This document shows positions 7,580 through 13,158 of a DNA stretch of 17,123 nt, one piece after another. The DNA lies in the NCBI GenBank assembly GCA_028292565.1, contig JAQGMD010000397.1, positions 1-17,123 of the forward strand. Reading direction: 5' to 3'. This DNA is from Burkholderia sp. GTDB taxonomy: Bacteria > Pseudomonadota > Gammaproteobacteria > Burkholderiales > Burkholderiaceae. Both the position numbers and the translations under genes were made by a program. The notes under the pieces are model-generated. The model worked only from the letters and a program-made list of their open reading frames with translations, did not search any database and was not told where the DNA came from. The number at the start of each line of letters is the position of its first letter. Position 1 is the first letter of the stretch.

Positions 7580-8572
7580 TTACTGATCCGGTTTAGCACC
7601 AGAGACCTTCACGATATGCGCCCACTTGGCGATGTCGTCATTCATGAAACTGGTGAATTCGGCTGGCGTCATCTTCATCGCGGTCGCGCCCTTCTTCGCC
7701 CCTGACTGGACCACTTCCGGGTCCGACGCGATTTTGCCGATTTCCGCATTGAGGCGGCTGACGATAGCAGGTGGTGTATTCTTCGGCGCCATCATGCCAA
7801 GCCAGATCACCGCCTCATATCCCGGCACGCCGGCTTCGGAGATGGTCGGCAAGTCCGGCATTACCTCCGAACGTTTCTTGCCCGTGGTGCCAATTGCTTT
7901 CACCTTGCCCTGGCGGATGAACTCGGTCATGGTCGGCACCGCATCGAACATCATGTCGACCTGGCCGCCAAGCACGTCGGTGCGCGCGCCGGAGCTGCCC
8001 TTGTACGGTACGTGCAGGATCGATACACCGGCCATGGACTTGAACAGTTCGCCGGCCATGTGGTACGGCGTGCCCGGTCCGGAGGAAGCGTAGCTAAGTA
8101 ACTCAGGTTTCGCTTTGGCCTGCGCGAGCAGGTCTTTCAGGCTGTTGACCGCGAGGCCGGGCCTGGTAACCAGTACCAGGTCCGAATAATTGATCGGCGC
8201 GATTGGTGCGAAGTCGCGCATCAGGTTAAACGGCTTGGTAGAGAACAACGATTCGTTGACGGTGTGCGTGTTCGACATCATCAGAAGCGTGTAGCCGTCG
8301 GGCGCACTTTTCGCGACCGCGTCGGTGCCGATGATGGACCCGCCGCCTGGCCGGTTGTCGATGACGAAGCTCTGCTTCATCGAGTCCTGCAAGCGCTGCG
8401 CAACGAAGCGCGCATACACATCGGCCGGACCGCCCGCGGCGAACGGCACGATGATCCTGACCGGCTTGCTGGGGTAATCCTGAGCCGCTGTTACGCCGGC
8501 CGACAAGGCCATGGTGGCGCCGATAGTAATAGCGGTAAAGATGCGCGGCAAAGAGTATGTCTTTTTGTTCAT
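7580..8572 (-). CDS. Bug-family tripartite tricarboxylate transporter substrate-binding protein (first copy)
   Basis: Predicted 330-residue periplasmic receptor. The signal peptide is about residues 1-30 (MNKKTYSLPRIFTAITIGATMALSAGVTAAQ). The mature part starts with the Bug hallmark DYPSKPVRIIVPFAAGGPADVYARFVAQRL. Other family features are VIDNRPGGGSIIGTDAVAKSAPDGYTLLM, ILHVPYKGSSGARTDVLGGQVDMMFD and a C-terminal EFTSFMNDDIAKWAHIVK segment. GGAGA lies 5 bases before the ATG. Bug proteins bind small organic acids, mostly carboxylates, and many are orphans without their own membrane subunits; no TctA or TctB gene is seen here. It sits directly upstream of the hydroxylase genes and probably delivers their substrate. 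An intrinsic terminator lies just upstream, so its expression may be lower than that of the FAA hydrolase gene. Confidence 0.93.
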   Translation of the reverse strand: MNKKTYSLPRIFTAITIGATMALSAGVTAAQDYPSKPVRIIVPFAAGGPADVYARFVAQRLQDSMKQSFVIDNRPGGGSIIGTDAVAKSAPDGYTLLMMSNTHTVNESLFSTKPFNLMRDFAPIAPINYSDLVLVTRPGLAVNSLKDLLAQAKAKPELLSYASSGPGTPYHMAGELFKSMAGVSILHVPYKGSSGARTDVLGGQVDMMFDAVPTMTEFIRQGKVKAIGTTGKKRSEVMPDLPTISEAGVPGYEAVIWLGMMAPKNTPPAIVSRLNAEIGKIASDPEVVQSGAKKGATAMKMTPAEFTSFMNDDIAKWAHIVKVSGAKPDQ

Positions 8573-8613
8573 TTTCGTCTCCGGAACTCTTGGATTGTTA
8601 TTAGATTACGCCG

Positions 8614-8646
8614 AAAAAAAACGGCCGCTGAAACGGCCGTTTTTTA
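8614..8646 (-). terminator. Intrinsic terminator between the FAA hydrolase and Bug receptor genes
   Basis: A 12-bp perfect inverted repeat (8616-8627 and 8634-8645, core CGGCCG) encloses a 6-base loop. It is flanked by an A-run on the left and a T-run on the right, so on the minus strand the stem ends in a run of U. It begins immediately after the FAA hydrolase stop. It would stop most transcripts from the 9590-9618 promoter before the Bug receptor gene. Only about 41 bp remain to the Bug start, little room for a separate promoter. Confidence 0.85.
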
Positions 8647-9528
8647 TTAATCGATACGGTTGGTGAGCGTTCCGAGCTTGTCGATACTGATCTTCATCTC
8701 ATCGCCGGACTTCAGGAATTTCGGCGGGTTGAATCCGATTCCGACACCTGCCGGCGTGCCAGTGGCAATCACATCGCCCGGCTTCAATTCCATAGCAGCG
8801 GAAATGGTTTCGATAATGGTCGGGATATCGAAAATCAGGTCGCTGGTGTTGGCATCCTGGCGTAGCTCGCCGTTGATCCAGCATTTCACGTTCAGGTTGG
8901 CCGCATCACCCACTTCATCTGCAGTGACGATGAACGGGCCCATCGGGCAGAACGTGTCCATCGATTTGCCGAGGAACCATTGGCGATGCTTTTGCTGCAG
9001 GTCGCGCGCAGTTACGTCGTTGACGATGGTGTACCCCCACACATGCTTGAGCGCGTCCGCCTTGCTGATGCCGCGGCCCGGCTTGCCGATCACGATAGCC
9101 AGTTCGGCTTCGTAGTCGAGCTGCGAGGTGACGTTCGAAAACGCGAGAACTGTGTCGTTGTCGGCAACGACAGTCTGGGGTGCCTTGGTGAATACGACCG
9201 GCGCTGCAGGCGCGATTTCGCCCTTGGTGGCCGAAGTATCGAAGCCGGACTGGCTGAACTCTTTCGCGTGTTCATGATAGTTCTTGCCGACGCAGAAAAT
9301 GTTCCTGCGCGGTGTCGGGATCGGCGCAAGCACCTTGTTACCCGCGATTGGTTTCCATGTGCCGCCTTGTGCGGCGTCCTTGGGAAGAGCAGTCGCGCGC
9401 GCAATGAAGTCGGTCATGTCACCGCTGAAGCCGGGAACCAGGTCCGCTGCTTCGCGATAGTTCTTTCCGTCGTCAGAAACAATAACGACCGTCGCACGAC
9501 CGTTGATATCTAAGGTGCCAAAGCGCAT
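8647..9528 (-). CDS. Fumarylacetoacetate hydrolase (FAH) family protein
   Basis: Predicted 293-residue cytoplasmic metal-dependent hydrolase or decarboxylase of the FAH family, which acts on beta-keto or 2-oxo acids formed late in aromatic and sugar-acid degradation. A small N-terminal domain (about 1-70) precedes the FAH core. Core features are NIFCVGKNYHEHAKE (catalytic histidine region, 77-90), the metal ligands E140 and E142 in LDYEAELAIVIGKPGR, and D171 in VNDVTARDLQ. Further motifs are KSMDTFCPMGPFI and GDVIATGTPAGVGIGFNPPKFLKSGD. AGGAG lies 6 bases before the ATG. It is the first gene after a GntR-type operator region and is divergent from the regulator. It most likely cleaves a product of the pathway that starts with the molybdenum hydroxylase, an inference from position. 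The exact reaction cannot be named. Confidence 0.93.
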   Translation of the reverse strand: MRFGTLDINGRATVVIVSDDGKNYREAADLVPGFSGDMTDFIARATALPKDAAQGGTWKPIAGNKVLAPIPTPRRNIFCVGKNYHEHAKEFSQSGFDTSATKGEIAPAAPVVFTKAPQTVVADNDTVLAFSNVTSQLDYEAELAIVIGKPGRGISKADALKHVWGYTIVNDVTARDLQQKHRQWFLGKSMDTFCPMGPFIVTADEVGDAANLNVKCWINGELRQDANTSDLIFDIPTIIETISAAMELKPGDVIATGTPAGVGIGFNPPKFLKSGDEMKISIDKLGTLTNRID

Positions 9529-9546
9529 CCATCTCTCCTAAGCGAG

Positions 9547-9583
9547 TCAATTGGTTTCAATTGGTTTTACCTATAACCAATAT
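9547..9583. promoter_or_regulatory. GntR operator of the FAA-hydrolase/hydroxylase operon
   Basis: Two copies of ATTGGTT start at 9550 and 9560, exactly 10 bp apart, within the near-identical decamers AATTGGTTTC and AATTGGTTTT. An inverted half-site AACCAAT (9575-9581) forms a perfect inverted repeat with the second copy across an 8-bp spacer. The whole block lies at about +1 to +35 of the promoter at 9590-9618, where a bound repressor would block transcription. A second promoter, at 11586-11614, has the same half-sites. Confidence 0.75.
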
Positions 9584-9589
9584 GCGCCC

Positions 9590-9618
9590 AAATTATCATG
9601 CTCGCATTCGCCTGTCAA
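9590..9618 (-). promoter_or_regulatory. Sigma70 promoter for the FAA-hydrolase/hydroxylase operon
   Basis: Read on the minus strand: TTGACA (9618-9613), a 17-bp spacer, then TAATTT (9595-9590). The -35 is perfect and the -10 matches four of six bases. The start point would be near 9583, about 55 bases before the FAA hydrolase ATG. The operator at 9547-9583 lies directly downstream. Confidence 0.75.
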
Positions 9619-9644
9619 TCCGACATACCCGCATTTCGCTATAA

Positions 9645-9679
9645 AACCATTGAACCAATTCGCACCAATCATTTACACT
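9645..9679 (+). promoter_or_regulatory. Probable promoter of the GntR gene with overlapping half-sites
   Basis: A candidate promoter for the regulator is TTGAAC (9650-9655), an 18-bp spacer and TACACT (9674-9679). Half-sites AACCATT (9645-9651), AACCAAT (9653-9659) and CACCAAT (9663-9669) overlap the -35 and spacer. The last two are 10 bp apart, as in the other two operators. This fits autorepression. The promoter itself is only a moderate match to consensus. Confidence 0.5.
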
Positions 9680-9731
9680 ACCACCAGACTTCCATCGATA
9701 ACAGGCATCCCTTACTTCTCATATACGACCC

Positions 9732-10412
9732 ATGTCCACTCCGCCCGATCCGGTTTTCATGTTGAAAGAAACGATGCTTGCCAACTTGCGCAACGGACGG
9801 TGGCGCGCCGGCGAACGGCTTCCGCCGGAGCGCCAGTTGAGTGAATCGTATGGCATCGGCAGGTCTACAGTGCGGCGCGTATTGAGCCAGATGAAGGAGA
9901 TCGGCCTGATCGAACAGACTGTCGGCAGCGGCACCTTTGTCACCAGCGATTTCCAGGACAAGCTGCCGGCGCAGCGCGCTAACGATGTGCAAAACGTCAG
10001 TCCGGCCGAATTGATGGAAGCCCGCATGGTGTTTGAACCGACCCTGATCGACATGGTGGTACGTAACGGCACTGCGTCCGACTTCGCCGACATGGAAGAA
10101 TGCTGCAGGCAGGCGGAGCTGGCGGCAACGCTCGAGCAATTCGAATACTGGGACGGCGCGTTCCATCAGCGCGTGGCCAATGCGACGCACAACAGCTTCG
10201 TGATCAGCGTGTTTGAACTGATGAACAAAGTGCGCGAATGCTCCGAGTGGGGCGTACTGAAAAAGAAGAGCGTCACACATGAACGCCGGCGTGCTTACCA
10301 GGCCGAGCATCGCGCTTTGGTCAACGCGCTGAAGCACAGGGATGCGGAGGCGGCGAAGCAGGCGACGCTGGCGCATCTGGTACACGTGCGGCGGAATTTG
10401 TTCGACTACTGA
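9732..10412 (+). CDS. GntR-family transcriptional regulator, FadR/FCD subfamily
   Basis: Predicted 226-residue repressor. An N-terminal winged helix-turn-helix (about 8-72) has the family signature GRWRAGERLPPERQLSESYGIGRSTVRRVL and GLIEQTVGSGTFV. A C-terminal all-helical FCD effector domain runs from about 90 to 220. Candidate FCD metal/ligand residues are D141 and H145 (DGAFH), H193 (EHRALVNAL) and H215 (LAHL). These domains usually bind a small carboxylate. The ATG at 9732 has no clear Shine-Dalgarno; the Met at residue 10 is an alternative but also lacks one. The gene is divergent from the FAA/hydroxylase operon, convergent with the second Bug gene, and flanked by matching operators. It is very likely their local repressor. 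The inducer is unknown. Confidence 0.93.
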   Translation: MSTPPDPVFMLKETMLANLRNGRWRAGERLPPERQLSESYGIGRSTVRRVLSQMKEIGLIEQTVGSGTFVTSDFQDKLPAQRANDVQNVSPAELMEARMVFEPTLIDMVVRNGTASDFADMEECCRQAELAATLEQFEYWDGAFHQRVANATHNSFVISVFELMNKVRECSEWGVLKKKSVTHERRRAYQAEHRALVNALKHRDAEAAKQATLAHLVHVRRNLFDY

Positions 10413-10433
10413 TCACACCGCGTTGGCCGGGGA

Positions 10434-10464
10434 CCCTCCCCTTGAAGGCCCTTGAAGGGGAGGG
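10434..10464. terminator. Hairpin between the convergent GntR and Bug genes, possible bidirectional terminator
   Basis: CCCTCCCCTT (10434-10443) is perfectly complementary to AAGGGGAGGG (10455-10464), a 10-bp stem with an 11-base loop. The middle also reads as two tandem copies of CCCTTGAAGG (10439-10448 and 10449-10458). It lies between two convergent genes, where a terminator is expected, but neither side has a T-run, so it is not a standard intrinsic terminator. Confidence 0.5.
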
Positions 10465-10496
10465 AACATGTACCACCGCAGCGTGCTTCCCGACGT

Positions 10497-11486
10497 TTAC
10501 TCCACCTTCCCGATCTTCTGCACGATGTCCTTCATCCTCTTCGCATCATTCGCCACATAGCTGGTGAATTCAGGTGTATCCATATAAAGGATCGGGCTGC
10601 CGGCGGAGGAAATCGTCTGGCGAACGGCCGGGTCCTCGGCTGCCTTGCGCGCAGCAGCGCGCAGTTTGGCGACGATCTCATCAGGCGTGCTCGCCGGGAC
10701 GAACAAACCGGACCATTGGGCATACTCGACGTTGTAGCCAAGCTGCTTAAGGCTCGGCACCTCCGGGAGGGCGGCCAACGGAGTGGTTCCCCAGTGAGCC
10801 AACGCACGCAATTTTCCAGCCTTGATATGTTGAACCACACTGGCAGGCCCGGTTGAAATCGAATCCACCTGCCCGCTCAGCAAGCCCATCACCGCCGGTC
10901 CCGCGCCGGTATAAGGCACGTGGAGTATCCGCACGTTGGCGTTCGCCTTGAGCATCTCCATCGGCACGTGCATGGTGCCGTAGTTGCCCGACGAGCTGAA
11001 GCTGTATGCACCCGGCTTCGCACGCGCAGCTTCGATAAATTCCCTGGCTGTCTTCCACGGGCTGTCGGCACGGACCACCAATACGGTCGGATCGGCGGTA
11101 AAGCGCGCGATCGGTTTCAGCTGCGCCATTTGAAACAGCGGTGTACGGCCGGTAATCTTGTCCGCCTCGGGAATCGTGGTCAGGTTGGACAGCGACATCA
11201 GCAACGTGTAGCCATCCGGCTGCGACTTGGCGGCGTATCCGGTGCCGATTGCGCCGCCCGCACCACCTTTGTTTTCCACGATGATGGTTTGCTTGAGTTC
11301 GCGCGACATCGCCTGCGCTACCGGACGGGCCACCGTGTCGGCCACACCACCCGGCGGGAATGGAACAACCAGGGTGATGGTCTTTGACGGGTATGCGTCA
11401 TCCGCATGCACCAGGGCAGGAAACGCCGAACCAACCACGCCGGCAAGAAAGATGCAGCTTTGGATAACAGATTTTTTCATGGCCAT
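10497..11486 (-). CDS. Bug-family tripartite tricarboxylate transporter substrate-binding protein (second copy)
   Basis: Predicted 329-residue periplasmic receptor and distant paralogue of the Bug protein at 7580-8572. The signal peptide is about residues 1-29 (MAMKKSVIQSCIFLAGVVGSAFPALVHA). The Bug hallmark YPSKTITLVVPFPPGGVADTVARPVAQ follows, then VENKGGAGGAIGTGYAAKSQPDGYTLLM, ILHVPYTGAGPAVMGLLSGQVD and EFTSYVANDAKRMKDIVQKIGKVE. The ATG at 11486 and the one at 11480 (MKK) are both possible; neither has a strong Shine-Dalgarno. It has its own strong promoter with a GntR operator of the same design as the hydroxylase operon, so the two receptors are probably induced together. No transporter membrane subunits are present. 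Ligand unknown. Confidence 0.93.
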   Translation of the reverse strand: MAMKKSVIQSCIFLAGVVGSAFPALVHADDAYPSKTITLVVPFPPGGVADTVARPVAQAMSRELKQTIIVENKGGAGGAIGTGYAAKSQPDGYTLLMSLSNLTTIPEADKITGRTPLFQMAQLKPIARFTADPTVLVVRADSPWKTAREFIEAARAKPGAYSFSSSGNYGTMHVPMEMLKANANVRILHVPYTGAGPAVMGLLSGQVDSISTGPASVVQHIKAGKLRALAHWGTTPLAALPEVPSLKQLGYNVEYAQWSGLFVPASTPDEIVAKLRAAARKAAEDPAVRQTISSAGSPILYMDTPEFTSYVANDAKRMKDIVQKIGKVE

Positions 11487-11546
11487 TTCTTAGTCTCGGT
11501 GAAAAAAGCCATCCATTCAGGATCAGCCGTCTGGACGCTGGATGGC

Positions 11547-11590
11547 ATTGGTTCTAATTGGTTCGACGAAAGTCCAAACGGTACCAATAT
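11547..11590. promoter_or_regulatory. GntR operator of the second Bug gene
   Basis: ATTGGTT occurs at 11547-11553 and 11557-11563, exactly 10 bp apart. An inverted ACCAATAT lies at 11583-11590, overlapping the -10. This is the same set of half-sites as at 9547-9583, except that the inverted site is one helical turn (10 bp) further from the direct repeats. The direct repeats lie at about +17 to +33, as in the other promoter. Confidence 0.72.
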
Positions 11591-11614
11591 AGTAGTCGGC
11601 GATTGGATTGTCAA
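11586..11614 (-). promoter_or_regulatory. Sigma70 promoter for the second Bug gene
   Basis: On the minus strand: TTGACA (11614-11609), a 17-bp spacer, then TATATT (11591-11586). This is one of the best consensus matches in the window. The start point is near 11579, giving a leader of about 93 bases that contains the two ATTGGTT repeats. Confidence 0.8.
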
Positions 11615-11666
11615 CGAAAGTGTCCGGTCAGCATGAGCAGTAGTGGTTGCTCGGCGCAACGCACGT

Positions 11667-11680
11667 TTGATCCATCTCAA
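11667..11680 (+). promoter_or_regulatory. FNR/Anr-like box upstream of the HiPIP gene
   Basis: TTGATCCATCTCAA matches nine of the ten defined bases of the FNR/Anr consensus TTGAT-N4-ATCAA. A plausible -10, TATAAC (11721-11726), puts the start near 11733 and the box centre at about -60, close to the -61.5 of class I activator sites. The -35 region (near 11698-11703) is poor, as at activator-dependent promoters. No FNR gene is in the window. Confidence 0.55.
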
Positions 11681-11770
11681 ACACCGAAATGCTGAGGTAC
11701 CTGGCGCGTGGGCGCACGCCTATAACTATGGACAGCCTCCGCTTTTTCATCTGCGTGGAAAGGAGTTCTC

Positions 11771-12097
11771 ATGGACAAGTACAAGCGCCGCATCTTCCTG
11801 CGCTCGATCACAGGTGCCGCCGTGGCGACGGCAGCCGGGATACCACTATCGCTTTTCGGCGCAGTGCAAAAGGTCGATCCGAAAGACCCGCAGGCGGTGA
11901 GCCTCGGCTACACCGAGGACACCACCAAGGTCGACAAAAAGAAATTCCCGAAGCATGACGCTACGCAGAGATGCGACAACTGCCAGTTCTACACCACGGC
12001 CCAGCAACAGGGTGATATGGCGCCATGCACGATATTCGGCGGCAAAGCGGTAGCAGCGAAGGGCTGGTGCAGCGCCTGGGCCAAGAAGACGGGTTAG
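11771..12097 (+). CDS. High-potential iron-sulfur protein (HiPIP), Tat-exported
   Basis: Predicted 108-residue periplasmic single-electron carrier with one [4Fe-4S] cluster. The cluster ligands are C68, C71, C86 and C100, with the HiPIP spacing C-x2-C-x14-C-x13-C and the conserved GWCSAW ending. The upstream LGYTEDTTKVDKKKFP segment holds the conserved tyrosine (Y47) of the family. The N-terminus MDKYKRRIFLRSITGAAVATAAG is a twin-arginine signal, the usual export route for HiPIPs. AAAGGAG lies 5 bases before the ATG. HiPIPs carry electrons between the bc1 complex or dehydrogenases and terminal oxidases or reductases. An FNR-like box upstream suggests oxygen-responsive expression. The downstream genes are on the same strand but not obviously related. 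Confidence 0.95.
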   Translation: MDKYKRRIFLRSITGAAVATAAGIPLSLFGAVQKVDPKDPQAVSLGYTEDTTKVDKKKFPKHDATQRCDNCQFYTTAQQQGDMAPCTIFGGKAVAAKGWCSAWAKKTG

Positions 12098-12115
12098 CAC
12101 CGGGGCGCCCTCCGG

Positions 12116-12164
12116 CCGGGAAGTTCGCTACACGTTATAGTAGCGAGCAACACTTCCTGCCCGG
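12116..12164 (+). promoter_or_regulatory. Long imperfect stem-loop between the HiPIP and OCD-family genes
   Basis: The inner stem TCGCTAC (12125-12131) pairs with GTAGCGA (12140-12146) around an 8-base loop. Outer pairs are AAGT/ACTT (12121-12124 with 12152-12155) and CCGGG/CCCGG (12116-12120 with 12160-12164), interrupted by unpaired bases on the 3' side. That makes 16 base pairs ending 9 bases before the next ATG. With no T-run it may be a weak terminator for HiPIP or a structure affecting translation of the next gene. Confidence 0.45.
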
Positions 12165-12173
12165 ACCGCCTAT

Positions 12174-13094
12174 ATGCACATACTGGATCCTGCCCAAACC
12201 GCACTGGCCCTGCCGTATGCAAAACTCGTTGCCGCAGTCGAGCAGGCTGCGCTGCAACTCATGAACGGCGAGATCAATGCACCCGAGCGACTGGTCGTTC
12301 CGATCGATGCTTCCAGCGTGTTGCTCTGCATGCCGGCGATCGGGCCCGACATTAGCTCTACCAAATTGATCACTGTGCATGGCAACAACGCGCAACATGC
12401 GTTGCCCGCCATCCAGGGTGAAGTGATCGTCATGGATACCGCAACCGGCCGGCGTCTGGCGATCCTGGATGGTCCGACCGTAACGGCCAGGCGTACCGCC
12501 GCAGTCACCCTGCTCGGCATACAAAAGCTGGCGCCAGCCAAACCATCGTCTGCGCTGCTGATCGGCACCGGGGTTCAGGCAAGCGCGCACGCGGATGCGC
12601 TGGCCGAATTTTTCGGCATCGCCGATTTCCGCATCGCCAGCCGCAACGCCGCCCATGCTCAAGCGTTTTGCGACGCATTGTCGAAGCGTCACCCGCGAGT
12701 AGTCGCCGCCCCCATTTCGATGACCGAGCTGGCGGCGCAATGCCCCGACATCGACCTGATCATTGCACTGACCACGGCCAGGACAGCGGTGATCCCCGCC
12801 CGCCTCAGTCCCAATACACTGGCGATCGGCGTAGGCGCATTCAAACCCGACATGGTCGAATTCCCGGCCGGGTTGTTGCATGCACGGCCCATCGTCGTTG
12901 ACCATCTGCCCGGCGCACAACATGAGGCGGGTGACCTGCTGCAGGCACGCATAGACTGGAGCCGCGTGCGCGATATTTCCGACGTTGTCGCCAATGGCAT
13001 CGAGCGTGGGGAACTGCTCCCGGTCCTGAAAACCGTCGGCCATGCGGCGTGGGATTTGGCGGCAGCCAGAGTTGCCGTGCAGTCGATGTCCTGA
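12174..13094 (+). CDS. Ornithine cyclodeaminase/mu-crystallin family protein, probable cyclic imine reductase
   Basis: Predicted 306-residue cytoplasmic NAD(P)-dependent enzyme. The family features are KLITVHGNN (K64), the ILDGPTVTARRTAAVTLL segment (about 97-114, with the TxxRTAA signature) and the nucleotide-binding loop LLIGTGVQASAHADAL (129-143). A conserved acidic residue D243 in VVDHLPGAQHEAGDLL matches the position of the catalytic aspartate in ornithine cyclodeaminases. Members of this size and type often turn out to be delta1-pyrroline-2-carboxylate/delta1-piperideine-2-carboxylate reductases rather than true cyclodeaminases, so I would not name it ocd. The ribosome binding site is weak, and a long stem-loop lies just upstream. 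It starts 76 bp after HiPIP and ends 64 bp before the TPP enzyme. Confidence 0.88.
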   Translation: MHILDPAQTALALPYAKLVAAVEQAALQLMNGEINAPERLVVPIDASSVLLCMPAIGPDISSTKLITVHGNNAQHALPAIQGEVIVMDTATGRRLAILDGPTVTARRTAAVTLLGIQKLAPAKPSSALLIGTGVQASAHADALAEFFGIADFRIASRNAAHAQAFCDALSKRHPRVVAAPISMTELAAQCPDIDLIIALTTARTAVIPARLSPNTLAIGVGAFKPDMVEFPAGLLHARPIVVDHLPGAQHEAGDLLQARIDWSRVRDISDVVANGIERGELLPVLKTVGHAAWDLAAARVAVQSMS

Positions 13095-13158
13095 TCCTGA
13101 CTGGCCCGCATTTTGCGTGCAACCTCCGTCTGTATTTCTTCCAGAGACGGGCGGCAAC

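Noticed and set aside
9547..9583. Short direct repeats as a CRISPR remnant
   Set aside because: The units are about 10 bp with no spacers and recur at a second promoter of the same gene set, which fits an operator.
11771..12097. HiPIP as the direct electron acceptor of the molybdenum hydroxylase
   Set aside because: HiPIP has a Tat signal and should be periplasmic, whereas both hydroxylase subunits lack export signals.
12174..13094. Naming the gene ocd (ornithine cyclodeaminase)
   Set aside because: Sequence motifs define only the wider family, many members of which are cyclic imine reductases; no neighbouring gene points to ornithine.
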